Assembly: GCA_023388255.1 (NCBI GenBank)
Contig: JAEWGO010000002.1
Location: forward strand, 434,001-498,000
Length of the DNA: 64,000 nt
Reading direction: 5' to 3'
DNA from: Pseudomonadota bacterium
Lineage (GTDB): Bacteria; Pseudomonadota; Gammaproteobacteria; Xanthomonadales; Rhodanobacteraceae
Of the stretch, positions 43,979-53,062 are shown piece after piece. A program made the position numbers and the translations under genes. A model generated the notes under the pieces. It was not told the DNA's origin and searched no databases. It was given only the letters and a program-made list of their open reading frames with translations. Numbering within the stretch: position 1 is the stretch's first letter; the number at the start of each line of letters is the position of its first letter.

Positions 43979-44007
43979 ATATTATGTCCTAGGCAATATA
44001 ATTTCAA
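43979..44007 (-). promoter_or_regulatory. Promoter with candidate MarR operator for the emr operon
   Basis: On the minus strand: -35 TTGAAA (44007-44002), 17-base spacer, -10 TAATAT (43984-43979). The spacer contains the partial palindrome TAT-GT-CCTAGG-CA-ATA (plus strand 43983-43998), resembling MarR-type TTGCCTAGGCAA operators. Expected transcription start is about 43972, almost at the start codon. Confidence 0.5.
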
Positions 44008-44089
44008 TACCCACGAGTGCACTTTTGTATCGGACCGTTTGGGCAGCCGCCCGTTCTGGTAAAAGGCAACCTTGACGTGCCCAGCCCTC

Positions 44090-44620
44090 ATGAAAACCAC
44101 CCTGGAAATCGTCGAGGCCGACATCACCAACCTCGCCGTGGACGCGATCGTCAACGCCGCGAACGAGACCTTGCTCGGCGGCGGCGGTGTCGATGGCGCC
44201 ATCCACCGTGCCGCCGGCCCGGAACTGGTGGCCGCCTGTCGCGCGCTGCCGTACGTCCGCCCCGGCGTGCGCTGTCCGACCGGCGAGGCGCGCATCACGC
44301 CGGGATTCCGTCTGCCGGCACGGTTCGTCATCCATACGGTCGGCCCGGTCTGGCGCGGCGGCGGCAACGACGAAGCCGTGCTGCTGGCTGCCTGCCATCG
44401 CGCGTCGCTGCAGCTCGCACATGAGCGTGGGCTTGCGCGCATCGCGTTCCCTGCGATCAGTTGCGGCGTCTACAGCTACCCGATCGGTGCGGCCAGCGTG
44501 ATCGCCGTGCGCGAGATTCGCGCCTGGCAGGCCGAGCACGCGACGCCGGCGGACGTGGTGTTGTGCGCATTCGGCCCTACGATGGCAAAAGCCTGGCGAT
44601 CGGCTCTGGATGCGGCCTGA
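44090..44620 (+). CDS. Macrodomain ADP-ribose-binding protein (YmdB-like deacetylase)
   Basis: A 176-residue macrodomain protein, probably hydrolysing O-acetyl-ADP-ribose or ADP-ribosylated substrates. Signature motifs: EADITNLAVDAIVNAANETLLGGGGVDGAIHRAAG (catalytic Asn and Gly-rich loop, residues about 8-42), HTVGPVWRGG, and the phosphate loop FPAISCGVYSYP. ATG 44090 gives the typical start. It lies between the divergent emr operon and the cysteine synthase gene. Confidence 0.93.
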   Translation: MKTTLEIVEADITNLAVDAIVNAANETLLGGGGVDGAIHRAAGPELVAACRALPYVRPGVRCPTGEARITPGFRLPARFVIHTVGPVWRGGGNDEAVLLAACHRASLQLAHERGLARIAFPAISCGVYSYPIGAASVIAVREIRAWQAEHATPADVVLCAFGPTMAKAWRSALDAA

Positions 44621-44844
44621 ATTCCGCCCGCATCGCCATCGCAGCCATCATGCGGCGGCATGAGGACACTCCCGCACACCATGTCGCCGGCCGTACCCGG
44701 AGGTACGCGGCAGGCGCGCTGCACCAGCTCGCCGCTTGACGATTTCTTGACGGGCCGAGCCTATGATGGCGCGGCAGACCGACCCCAGCGACGGCGCCGC
44801 CTGCGCCGCGCTTGTTCTTTCCTTCGCTTACAGGACGCGCCGCC

Positions 44845-45801
44845 ATGAGCTACGAAAGCATCGTCGACACCATCGGCAATACACCCATCGTCAAACTGCA
44901 CCGCTTGCCCCCGAAACATGTCGATTTGTACGTGAAGGTCGAGGCGTTCAATCCCGGCGGCTCGGTCAAGGATCGCCTCGCGATCGCGATCGTTCTCGAT
45001 GCCGAGAAGAAGGGTCTGCTCAAGCCCGGCGACACGATCATCGAGGCGACTTCAGGCAATACCGGCGTCGCGCTCGCGATGGTGGCAGCCGCGCGCGGCT
45101 ACAAGTTCGTCGCGATCATGACCGAGACGTTCTCGATCGAACGCCGCAAGCTGATGCGCGCGTACGGCGCCAAGGTGATCCTGACGCCCGCCGCCGAACG
45201 CGGCACCGGCATGGTGCGCATCGCCGAGGAACTGGCGAAGAAGCACGGTTGGTTCCTTGCACGGCAGTTCCAGAACCCGGCCAACCCGGCGTATCACCGC
45301 AACACGACCGCCACGGAAATCCTGCGCGATTTCGCCGGCAAGCGGCTCGACGTTTTCGTTTCCGGCTGGGGCACCGGGGGCACCCTGACCGGCGTCGGCG
45401 AAATGCTGCGCCTGGCGCGTCCGGACGTGAAGATCGTCGCGACCGAACCGGCCGGCGCGGCGCTGCTGTCCGGCCACGAGTGGAAACCGCACAAGATCCA
45501 GGGCTGGACACCGGACTTCCTGCCCGACGTGTTGAGCCGCACCGTCGCGCACGATGTCGAGTTGGTCGACGACGTCGTCGCGCGCGACACCGCGCGCCGC
45601 CTCGCCGCCGAAGAAGGCATCTTTGCCGGCATCTCCTCCGGCGCAACGCTGGCCGCCGCGTTGAAGATCGCCGAGAGCGCGCCCGAAGGCTCGGTACTGC
45701 TGGCGATGCTGCCGGATACCGGCGAGCGCTACCTCAGCACGTTCCTGCTCGAAGGCGTCAACGAAGGTTCCGACGACGAGTGGTTGGCGGCGCTGGGCTG
45801 A
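44845..45801 (+). CDS. cysK: Cysteine synthase (O-acetylserine sulfhydrylase)
   Basis: A 318-residue PLP enzyme making cysteine from O-acetylserine and sulfide. PLP-binding Lys is in NPGGSVKDR (about residue 41), substrate loop TSGNTG (68-73), phosphate loop GWGTGGTLTGVG and the C-terminal ISSGATLAA. ATG 44845 matches the family start MSYESIVDTIGNTP. CysK and CysM are hard to separate from sequence; the GISSG and TGGTLTG motifs favour CysK. Followed by a strong palindromic terminator. Confidence 0.9.
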   Translation: MSYESIVDTIGNTPIVKLHRLPPKHVDLYVKVEAFNPGGSVKDRLAIAIVLDAEKKGLLKPGDTIIEATSGNTGVALAMVAAARGYKFVAIMTETFSIERRKLMRAYGAKVILTPAAERGTGMVRIAEELAKKHGWFLARQFQNPANPAYHRNTTATEILRDFAGKRLDVFVSGWGTGGTLTGVGEMLRLARPDVKIVATEPAGAALLSGHEWKPHKIQGWTPDFLPDVLSRTVAHDVELVDDVVARDTARRLAAEEGIFAGISSGATLAAALKIAESAPEGSVLLAMLPDTGERYLSTFLLEGVNEGSDDEWLAALG

Positions 45802-45915
45802 TCTCGCCGAGCCGAGCGCACGCATCTTTCGCAACCGCGTTTGGACGGCTCAACGGTCAGCGGGAACTGGACGGCGGTGGTGCCATCAGCGCCACGACAA
45901 CCGCCTGTCATTCGA

Positions 45916-45941
45916 AAAAGGGCCGCTGCAGCGGCCCTTTT
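45916..45941. terminator. Bidirectional intrinsic terminator
   Basis: An 18-base perfect palindrome GGGCCGCTGCAGCGGCCC (45920-45937) flanked by AAAA and TTTT serves both the rightward cysteine synthase gene (stop 45801) and the leftward RCC1 gene, whose stop is at 45945. Confidence 0.88.
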
Positions 45942-45944
45942 CGC

Positions 45945-48215
45945 TCAGCGGCGGTGCGGCGGCATCACTGGAGGCAAACGCACCATGTGGCCCGGCGGCA
46001 TGCCAAATGGCCAGTCGACCACGGCCTGCGGAGTGAGTGCATAACCCGCCTCGCCGTTGCCCAGTTGCCCGTCCAGATTGCTGCCCCAGCACCACGCACT
46101 GCCTTCGTCCGTAACCGCACAAGTACTGGTGCGGCCAGCCGCGATCATCGCAACGCCGGAACGCAGCCCCAAGACATCGACCGGGCTCTCGCTACTCACA
46201 ACCGTGCCGTCGCCGAGTTGCCCGTAGTAGTTGCCGCCCCAGCACTTCACTCCACCAGCGCTGGTCAGCGCGCAATCGTGGCCGCCGCCGGCCGTGATCG
46301 CGGTCACTGGCGAATCCAGCCCCAACACATCGCCGGGCGTGAGCCGGTCGTTGCCCCAGCACTTCACGGCCGCTGACTCGAGCAGTGCACAGGTGTGCGT
46401 TTCACCCGCGGCAATCGCGACCACGCTGGCCCCAAGACCAATCACGTCAGTCGGGACGAGGCGATTGCTCGTGGTGCCATCGCCCAGCTCGCCATGGCCG
46501 TTCTGCCCCCAACATTTCACACCCCCCGCATTCGTGAGCGCGCAGGTATGGAATATTCCCGCGGCAACGGCTCGCACATCCGCGGACAATCCTGTAACCG
46601 TCGCCGGCACCAGACTGCTCTCCGTACCACCATTGCCAAGCTGACCAACACTGCCATCGCCCCAGCACGCCACACTGCCGTTGACCCTCACTCCGCAGAC
46701 GTGGACCCCCCCAAGCGCGATCGTTGTGATGTTTGCCTGCCTTGCCACGGGTAGCGGAGCGGCGTGGCTCGTGAACGTTCCGTCACCCAGTTGCCCCCTC
46801 CCGTTCCAGCCCCAGCACAGGGCCTGGTTGCCCAATGTGACTGCGCAGGAAAACGCGCCAGCCGTAGCCACGGTCTTAACGCCGGAATCCAGTCCTTTCA
46901 CGGCGATCGGGCGGGGATGTGGACGGTTCGTTCCATCGCCCAATTCACCCGACTGGTTGCTACCCCAGCAGGCGACGCCACCCTTTGCGTTCAGCGCACA
47001 GGCATGATGCTCGGCGGCCGAGATGGCTGCCACATCCAAGCCGAGCCCGGACACCTCAACGGCGGTCAGCCTGCGCACGGGCACGCCGTTGCCCAGCTTG
47101 CCCGAATCCCCACTTCCCCAGCATCTCAGCTCGCCTGCGAGCAATCTCGCACAGGTGTGATCGAAGCCAGCCGCAAGCCCCACCACGCCAGAGCCAAGGC
47201 CGACAACAGCCTTCGCATTCATGCGGGACTCCGTCGTCCCGTCACCGAGCATGCCGGACGCATTCATGCCCCAACACTTCACCGCTCCCGCGCGGGTCAG
47301 CGCACAGGTATGCCAAAAGCCGGCCACGATCGCCGTTGCCGGTTCCCGGAGGGATATGGCATCCACCGGAATCGGGCTGCTGATCTGCGAGCCATCGCCC
47401 AAGGCACCCGAGCCGTTGCTCCCCCAGCATTTCACACGGCCCCCTACGACAATGGCACATGTGTGTCCGGCACTTGTCGCAATCGCGGTCACACCGGCAG
47501 ACAAACCCTTGACGCCTACCGGAATCGCGCGATCGATATAGGTCCCGTCGCCAAGCTGCCCGCTGTCATTCTCCCCCCAGCACTTTGCCGCTCCGGCAGA
47601 AGTCAACGCGCACGAGTAGTCATAGCCTGCCTCGATTGCGACCACATCCGAATCCAGGCCGCGCACATTCACCGGAATCGGCGAATCGACTTCCGTACCG
47701 TCGCCCAGCGCACCGCGGTAATTCGATCCCCAGCAGCGAACGCCACCTGCCGCGGTCAACGCGCAGGCATGCCTGGCGCCCGTTGCGATCGCCTTGACGC
47801 CTGTCTCCAAACCTTTCACGTCCAATGGCCGCCCGGATAACCAGTTCGAACTCGCTCCAAGCGTACCGTTGAGGCCATGGCCCCAGCATTTGACCCCGCC
47901 GCTTGTCGTCAAGACGCAACTGAAGTACCCCCCAGCAGCCACATCGGAGACCGTGGCGTCGAGGCCGAGCACATCCACGGGTGACTCGCTGGGGTTCTGC
48001 GTACCATCCCCCAGGCTGAAAAAGTCATTGTTGCCCCAGCACTTCACGCCGCCGCTGTAGGTCACGGTACAGGCGTGGGCAACGCCCAAGCTAAGTGTGG
48101 CCGCGCTCGCAGCGGTGAATGCCATCGGTGCCGCGAAGAGGACCGCAGCTACGGAAAGGGCCGCCGAACAGCGGAACCAACGTCGACGCACGGCGCCCAT
48201 GAAAAGCCATTCCAT
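45945..48215 (-). CDS. Secreted RCC1-repeat beta-propeller protein
   Basis: A 756-residue protein with a signal peptide (ALSVAAVLFAAPMAFTAASA). It carries fourteen repeats of about 50 residues of the type CALTSAGGVKCWGSNxxGQLGDGT, each with a Cys pair (28 Cys), which would form disulphides outside the cytoplasm. RCC1 repeats fold as seven-bladed propellers, so two tandem propellers are likely. GAGGGG lies upstream of ATG 48215. Unlike other secreted proteins here it ends PVMPPHRR, without the NGFE tail. Binding partner unknown. Confidence 0.88.
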   Translation of the reverse strand: MEWLFMGAVRRRWFRCSAALSVAAVLFAAPMAFTAASAATLSLGVAHACTVTYSGGVKCWGNNDFFSLGDGTQNPSESPVDVLGLDATVSDVAAGGYFSCVLTTSGGVKCWGHGLNGTLGASSNWLSGRPLDVKGLETGVKAIATGARHACALTAAGGVRCWGSNYRGALGDGTEVDSPIPVNVRGLDSDVVAIEAGYDYSCALTSAGAAKCWGENDSGQLGDGTYIDRAIPVGVKGLSAGVTAIATSAGHTCAIVVGGRVKCWGSNGSGALGDGSQISSPIPVDAISLREPATAIVAGFWHTCALTRAGAVKCWGMNASGMLGDGTTESRMNAKAVVGLGSGVVGLAAGFDHTCARLLAGELRCWGSGDSGKLGNGVPVRRLTAVEVSGLGLDVAAISAAEHHACALNAKGGVACWGSNQSGELGDGTNRPHPRPIAVKGLDSGVKTVATAGAFSCAVTLGNQALCWGWNGRGQLGDGTFTSHAAPLPVARQANITTIALGGVHVCGVRVNGSVACWGDGSVGQLGNGGTESSLVPATVTGLSADVRAVAAGIFHTCALTNAGGVKCWGQNGHGELGDGTTSNRLVPTDVIGLGASVVAIAAGETHTCALLESAAVKCWGNDRLTPGDVLGLDSPVTAITAGGGHDCALTSAGGVKCWGGNYYGQLGDGTVVSSESPVDVLGLRSGVAMIAAGRTSTCAVTDEGSAWCWGSNLDGQLGNGEAGYALTPQAVVDWPFGMPPGHMVRLPPVMPPHRR

Positions 48216-48313
48216 GATTCCATTCCCCCTCGTCCAGATGATTCGTTTCAGCCGTCAACGTATCAGGGCGGCGAAGCAAAGTCCCCACGAGCCATGATGC
48301 CCCTGCCCGACAG

Positions 48314-48341
48314 AAAAACGGGCGCCGAAGCGCCCGTTTTT
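48314..48341 (-). terminator. Intrinsic terminator after the aldolase gene
   Basis: Stem ACGGGCGC (48318-48325) and GCGCCCGT (48330-48337) with a CGAA loop, flanked by AAAAA and TTTTT. It lies 24 bases past the fba stop on the minus strand and also faces the RCC1 gene's upstream region. Confidence 0.9.
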
Positions 48342-48364
48342 GATTGCTGCAGTGAATCGGGAGA

Positions 48365-49375
48365 CTACGCGCCCTTCTTCCACTGCCCCAGCGCGGCGAG
48401 ACCGTTGTCGCGCGCACGCGCGAAGACGGTCTTTTGCGCGTCGGCGAAGTTCGCCTGCATGTCCTTGCCCCACAGCTGCAGCGCGGCGCTTTGCATCGCT
48501 CGGCCGTAGGAGAACGACAGCGGCCACGGATGCGGGCCCATCTGGTTCATCGCGTTGAGGTGCGCGGTCGCCTGCTCGTCGCTCTGCCCGCCGGACAGGA
48601 ACACGATGCCCGGCAGCGAAGCCGGCACGGCAGCCTTGAGGCAGCGCACGGTGGCTTCGGCGACGTCGGCGACGTCGGCCTGGTCTGCGCAGTCCTTGCC
48701 GGACACGACCATGCTGGCCTTCAAGATCGTGCCTTCGAGCATCACGTTCTGCTCGTACAGCGCGCCGAACAGCGAGCGCAGGGTCGCTTCGGTGACTTCA
48801 TAGGCGACATCGAGGTCGTGGTCGCCGTCCATCAGCACTTCCGGCTCGACCATCGGCACGATGCCGGCTTCCTGGCACAGCGCGGCATAGCGCGCGAGCG
48901 CGTGCGAGTTCGCCTCGATGCAGGTGCCGCTCGGCGTGTCCTCGCCGATCGTGATGACCGCGCGCCACTTGGCGAACTTCGCGCCGAGCTTGGCGTATTC
49001 GGCGAGACGGTCGCGCAGGCCGTCGAGGCCTTCGGTGACCAGTTCGCCCGGAAAGCCGGCCAGCGGCTTGGCGCCGATGTCGACCTTGATGCCCGGCAGG
49101 ATGCCGGCGTCGAGCATGACCTTGGTGAACGGCACGCCGGCCTTGGTCGACTGGCGGATCGTCTCGTCATACAGGATCGCGCCGGAGATGTGCTCGCCGA
49201 GTTTCGGCGCGGTCAGCAGCATCTCGCGGTAGGCACGACGATTTTCTTCGGTATTCGGCACGCCGACGGAGTCGAAGCGCTTCTTGATCGTGGCGGTGGA
49301 CTCGTCGATGGCGATGATGCCCTTGCCGGGCGCGACCATCGCCTGGGCGATGCTTTCAAGCTCTTCGATACTCAT
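48365..49375 (-). CDS. fba: Fructose-bisphosphate aldolase, class I
   Basis: A 336-residue Schiff-base aldolase that interconverts fructose-1,6-bisphosphate and two triose phosphates in glycolysis and gluconeogenesis. Key segments: IIAIDESTATIKKRF, AKWRAVI (catalytic Lys), VEPEVLMDGDHD, the Schiff-base Lys in LEGTILKASMV (about residue 219) and FLSGGQSDEQAT. The length is standard for class I enzymes. It is on the same strand as pyk and pgk, consistent with a glycolytic cluster that has been interspersed with other genes. Confidence 0.95.
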   Translation of the reverse strand: MSIEELESIAQAMVAPGKGIIAIDESTATIKKRFDSVGVPNTEENRRAYREMLLTAPKLGEHISGAILYDETIRQSTKAGVPFTKVMLDAGILPGIKVDIGAKPLAGFPGELVTEGLDGLRDRLAEYAKLGAKFAKWRAVITIGEDTPSGTCIEANSHALARYAALCQEAGIVPMVEPEVLMDGDHDLDVAYEVTEATLRSLFGALYEQNVMLEGTILKASMVVSGKDCADQADVADVAEATVRCLKAAVPASLPGIVFLSGGQSDEQATAHLNAMNQMGPHPWPLSFSYGRAMQSAALQLWGKDMQANFADAQKTVFARARDNGLAALGQWKKGA

Positions 49376-49546
49376 CTATGGCTCCGTCAAAACGAAAGCG
49401 CGCCGCGACCCGCACGCTGGCGTGGGCCGTGGTCGGACTGTTGAGGGGGCCGCGATTATAGGCCAGTTCGGAAACCGGCGCCGCCGCTGGCCTGCCCGCG
49501 ACGAACGCCGCAACAGGACGAGGCTTGAAGGCCGGAATCCGCCGGA

Positions 49547-50002
49547 TCAGCGATCCTGCCAGCCGAGCTTGTCGATCTGGCAGTGTTGCATGACCGCCGT
49601 GCGCGCAGCCGGATCGGCCGGCAGGTTGAACGGAAAGATCAGCCAGCTGAACACGCGATCGCGGCCGGAGTTCGAAACGGTCGGGTCGAACCGCATGCTC
49701 GCGGCGGCACTCGCCGCGACCTTACCCAGATCGCCTTCCGGCACCACGCGCTGCACCTTGACCGAGCTGGTGCGCCCGTCCTTCTCGACCACGAACGACA
49801 CCGCTGCACAACCGGGTCCCTGCAGGTTCTTGCCGTAGTTGGGTGCATCCGCCTCGATCGAGGCGCGGTCCATGACCCAGTATGCGGCCAGCTTGTCCGG
49901 CGCGACCACGCGCGGCGGCAAGGTCGATTGCGCAAACACGTTCGTGCAGCAGACCGACGTGCAACAGGCCGAAACGATTGCAAACAACGACAGGCGCGAC
50001 AT
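49547..50002 (-). CDS. Exported TonB C-terminal-like domain protein
   Basis: A 151-residue protein with a short signal sequence (RLSLFAIVSACCTSVCCTNVFA) containing four Cys. The rest resembles the TonB C-terminal fold: VSFVVEKDGRTSSVKVQRVVPEGDLGKVAASAAASMRFDP. No Pro-rich spacer or ExbB/ExbD partner is present, so it is not a classic energy transducer; it may be a periplasmic or lipid-anchored protein. ATG 50002 is chosen because it begins the signal peptide. Function unknown. Confidence 0.65.
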   Translation of the reverse strand: MSRLSLFAIVSACCTSVCCTNVFAQSTLPPRVVAPDKLAAYWVMDRASIEADAPNYGKNLQGPGCAAVSFVVEKDGRTSSVKVQRVVPEGDLGKVAASAAASMRFDPTVSNSGRDRVFSWLIFPFNLPADPAARTAVMQHCQIDKLGWQDR

Positions 50003-50113
50003 GACGACATCCTCCAGCGACGCCATCGGGAAACGTGGCGCGGCCATTCTACGAGCGCGCGATGAAGATGGATGTAACGACGCTACGACAACGCTGATCA
50101 AGTCGCCTTTGCC

Positions 50114-50238
50114 GTCATTCCGGCGGAGGCCGGAGGCGCTTTACAACAGCCGCGGGCTGGTCATCCACCTTGCTCTTGGAAACAACACATTGGAATCGAG
50201 ATGGATCCCGGCCTTCGCCGGGATGACGGCTTGTTCAG
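50114..50238. repeat. Dispersed inverted-repeat element, copy 2
   Basis: GTCATTCCGGCGGAGGCCGG (from 50114) and ATCCCGGCCTTCGCCGGGATGAC (to 50227), followed by GGCTTGTTCAG, match the arms and tail of the element at 36474-36561. The spacer is longer (about 70 bases) and unrelated. Confidence 0.72.
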
Positions 50239-50245
50239 CGTTGCT

Positions 50246-50827
50246 CTAAGGCTTGGGAAGGGACAATTCATTCGTCGACGATTCCGGCCATGCCGGCGGC
50301 AGGCCACGTTCGCGCAGGCGATGCAGCAGGCCGGTCAGGCCGTGCGCGCCGAAGGCGAGGCCGAGGCCGATGACGAGCTTCAGGACGCACACGAGCAGGC
50401 TGCTGCCGCTCTGCCACAAAAGCATGGTGAACGCGGTATCGCCGAAACGCGCGGAGAGCGCGAGTCGAAACGCGAAGCTGACGAGATCGAGCAGCGCACC
50501 CATCGCGAACGCGACACCAAGTACCGACAACGCGATGTACTGCAGTTCCTTCGCGTCGATCGAACTCTCGAATGGTTGATGGCTGGCCGACGTGGTGGCG
50601 AGCCGAGCGATCATTCCCGGGTACAGCCAAAGCGCGACCGACAGTGCGATCAACGCACCACCGAATCCGATCAACATGCCGCGCGCGGCCTCTTCGTTCG
50701 GATCCCCCGACCAAGCCTGCATCGTCGGCAACATCGTCGGCAACGACGTTACCGTCTGCACAAACAGCAGCATCGCCCCCAACCGCACCACGATGCACAG
50801 GATCGAATACAGCGAAGTCCGCATCAC
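50246..50827 (-). CDS. Multi-pass membrane protein, hypothetical
   Basis: A 193-residue protein with four predicted membrane helices (SILCIVVRLGAMLLFVQTV; MLIGFGGALIALSVALWLYPG; YIALSVLGVAFAMGALLDLVSF; LLVCVLKLVIGLGLAFGAHGL). No catalytic motif or known family was recognised. It ends 23 bases before the pyk stop on the same strand, so it may be transcribed from pyk. Confidence 0.65.
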   Translation of the reverse strand: MMRTSLYSILCIVVRLGAMLLFVQTVTSLPTMLPTMQAWSGDPNEEAARGMLIGFGGALIALSVALWLYPGMIARLATTSASHQPFESSIDAKELQYIALSVLGVAFAMGALLDLVSFAFRLALSARFGDTAFTMLLWQSGSSLLVCVLKLVIGLGLAFGAHGLTGLLHRLRERGLPPAWPESSTNELSLPKP

Positions 50828-50849
50828 ACTCCCCCCGTTGATGGATCGT

Positions 50850-52316
50850 TTACAGATCGCGCAGCCCGTCCGCTACGCCGCCTTCGCCGACCTTCAGCAG
50901 CTTCAGCGTGTTGGTGCCGCCGAGCTTGCCGGTGTGGTCGCCGTTGGTGACGATGACGCGGTCGTCGACGGCGAGGTGTCCGAGCGCGAACAGATGCTGG
51001 ATCGCCTCGCGCGCGGCCTGGGTTGGGCCGACGCCTTGCGCATCGAACTCGACCGGGTGCACGTCGCGATACAGCAGCATGCGCCGGCGCGCTGCCGCGT
51101 TGCGCGACAAGGCATAGATCGGCACGGTCGAGCGATAGCGCGACAGCCACTGCGCGGTTGCGCCACTCTCGGTCAGCGCGACGATTGCGCGCACGCCGAC
51201 TTGGCTCGCCATGAACATCGCGGCGAGCGCGATCGCCTGGTCGGTACGGTCGAGGCGATGCGCGCCGGGCGAAAGATCCTCGGTCGGCTCGAACTGGCGC
51301 TCGGCGCCGAGGCAGACGCGACGCATCGCCGCGACCGCCTTGTCCGGGTGTTTGCCGGCGGCGGTTTCCTGCGACAGCATGACCGCATCGGTGCCGTCGA
51401 TGACCGCGTTCGCGACATCGAGCACTTCCGCACGTGTCGGAATCGGCGACTCGACCATCGACTGCATCATCTGCGTTGCGGTGATCACGACGCGGCTCTG
51501 CACCAGCGCCTCGCGGATGATCTTCTTCTGCAGGCCCGGCAGTTCGGCGTCGCCGATCTCCACGCCGAGATCGCCGCGCGCAACCATCACCGCGTCGGAC
51601 ACCTCGACGATCTCGGCGAGATTCTCGATCGCCTCGGCGCGTTCGATCTTCGCGACCAGCGCGGCGGAACCGCCAGCTTCGTGCAGCAGCCTGCGCGCCT
51701 GCCCGATGTCGTCGGCGGTCTTCACGAACGACACCGCGAGGAAATCCGCGCCTAGCTCGGCGGCGAGCCGGATGTCATTGCGGTCCTTGTCCGACAGCGC
51801 GGCGACGGTGAGGCCTCCTCCAAGGCGGTTGATACCCTTGCGATCGGACAGGCGGCCGCCGGCGAGCACACTGCAATGGATCGTGCGGCCGACCACCCCG
51901 ACGACTTCGAGTGAAACCAGGCCATCATCGAGCAGCAGCACGTCGCCTGGATTCACGTCCTTCCAAAGGTCGTGGTAGCTGACGCCGACGCGCGTCGCGT
52001 CGCCAGCAGGCGCTTTCGCATCGCAATCGAGTGTGAACGACGCGTTCGGCTCGAGTTGGATCGGCCCGCTCGCGAAACGCTCGATGCGGATTTTCGGACC
52101 TTGCAAATCGGCCAGCACGCCAACTTCGCGACCGAGCTCGGCTGCCGCCGCACGCACGGCCGCGGCGCGCTGGCGATGATCGTCGGCACTGCCGTGCGAA
52201 AGATTCAAGCGGACCACGTCGACGCCTTCAGCGAGCAGGTTCTTCAACGCGCCGGGCGCATCCGTAGCCGGTCCCAGCGTGGCGATGATCTTGGTGCGGC
52301 GAAGCTGCTCTTGCAC
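50850..52316 (-). CDS. pyk: Pyruvate kinase
   Basis: A 488-residue glycolytic enzyme converting phosphoenolpyruvate and ADP to pyruvate and ATP. Motifs: RRTKIIATLGPATD, LNLSHGSADDH, LADLQGPKIRI, AKIERAEAIENL (catalytic Lys), VMVARGDLGVEIG and ITATQMMQSM. GTG 52316 is used because AAGGAG lies just upstream and the protein then begins at the usual N-terminus. The C-terminal allosteric domain is complete. Confidence 0.95.
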   Translation of the reverse strand: MQEQLRRTKIIATLGPATDAPGALKNLLAEGVDVVRLNLSHGSADDHRQRAAAVRAAAAELGREVGVLADLQGPKIRIERFASGPIQLEPNASFTLDCDAKAPAGDATRVGVSYHDLWKDVNPGDVLLLDDGLVSLEVVGVVGRTIHCSVLAGGRLSDRKGINRLGGGLTVAALSDKDRNDIRLAAELGADFLAVSFVKTADDIGQARRLLHEAGGSAALVAKIERAEAIENLAEIVEVSDAVMVARGDLGVEIGDAELPGLQKKIIREALVQSRVVITATQMMQSMVESPIPTRAEVLDVANAVIDGTDAVMLSQETAAGKHPDKAVAAMRRVCLGAERQFEPTEDLSPGAHRLDRTDQAIALAAMFMASQVGVRAIVALTESGATAQWLSRYRSTVPIYALSRNAAARRRMLLYRDVHPVEFDAQGVGPTQAAREAIQHLFALGHLAVDDRVIVTNGDHTGKLGGTNTLKLLKVGEGGVADGLRDL

Positions 52317-52465
52317 GTGCGCGTCTCCTTTGGCGGGCAAGCCGGAAATCATACGCGAGCACCGCGACCGTGCGCGCCGCGCGCACGCGCCAGTCTTGTG
52401 AAAGGCGACCTGCAACATCATCTGGCGCAAGATAGTCATCCCACCGCACCGCACAGGAGATCACC

Positions 52466-52897
52466 ATGAGCGTCAGCAAGATCCTCTACACCGCAACCGC
52501 CACCGCGAAGGGCGGCCGCGCCGGCCACATCCACAGCAGCGACGGCGTGCTCGATTTCGACCTCAAGGTGCCGAAGGAAATGGGCGGCCCCGGCGGCGCC
52601 GGCAGCAATCCGGAACAGTTGTTTGCGGCGGGTTATGCGGCCTGCTTCGAGGGTGCGATGCGCTTCGTTGCCGGCCAGCGCAAGGTGCAGGTTCCAGCCG
52701 ATACGCAGGTGACCGCGCATGTCGGCATCGGCCCGCGCGAACCGACCGGCTTCGGCATCGCGGTGCAGCTCGAAGTCAGTCTGCCCGGTCTCGACCGCGT
52801 GGTCGCGCAGGATCTGGTCGACACCGCACATCGCGACATCTGTCCGTATTCGCATGCGACGCGCGGCAATGTCGACGTGACGATCACGCTGGTCTGA
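52466..52897 (+). CDS. ohr: Organic hydroperoxide resistance protein (Ohr/OsmC family)
   Basis: A 143-residue thiol peroxidase that reduces organic hydroperoxides. Catalytic cysteines are in AAGYAACFEGA (about Cys60) and DICPYSHATRGN (about Cys126), the Ohr signatures, with the start motif KILYTATATAKGGRAG. It is divergent from pyk. No OhrR-type regulator is adjacent. Confidence 0.95.
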   Translation: MSVSKILYTATATAKGGRAGHIHSSDGVLDFDLKVPKEMGGPGGAGSNPEQLFAAGYAACFEGAMRFVAGQRKVQVPADTQVTAHVGIGPREPTGFGIAVQLEVSLPGLDRVVAQDLVDTAHRDICPYSHATRGNVDVTITLV

Positions 52898-52941
52898 GAT
52901 CGCAGCGGCAGATCGATTTGCCTGCCCTGGCGCCTTCCTGT

Positions 52942-53052
52942 GAAGCCTCCCCCATCAAGGGGGGGGCTTGGAGGGAGAGGGTGTTCATGTACCTCCACAT
53001 AGCGGACAACCTCATCCCCACCCGACCCTCGTGTTGAAGGGAGGGCCGAAAA
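52942..53052. repeat. Intergenic imperfect inverted repeat
   Basis: CCTCCCCCATCAAGGGGGGG with GGAGGGAGAGGGTG on one side and CATCCCCACCCGACCCTCGTG with GAAGGGAGGG on the other form nested imperfect inverted repeats between two convergent stops. Similar CCTCCCC/GGGGAGG sequences are common intergenic repeats; only one copy is clear in this window. Confidence 0.35.
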
Positions 53053-53062
53053 GCACCACAGG

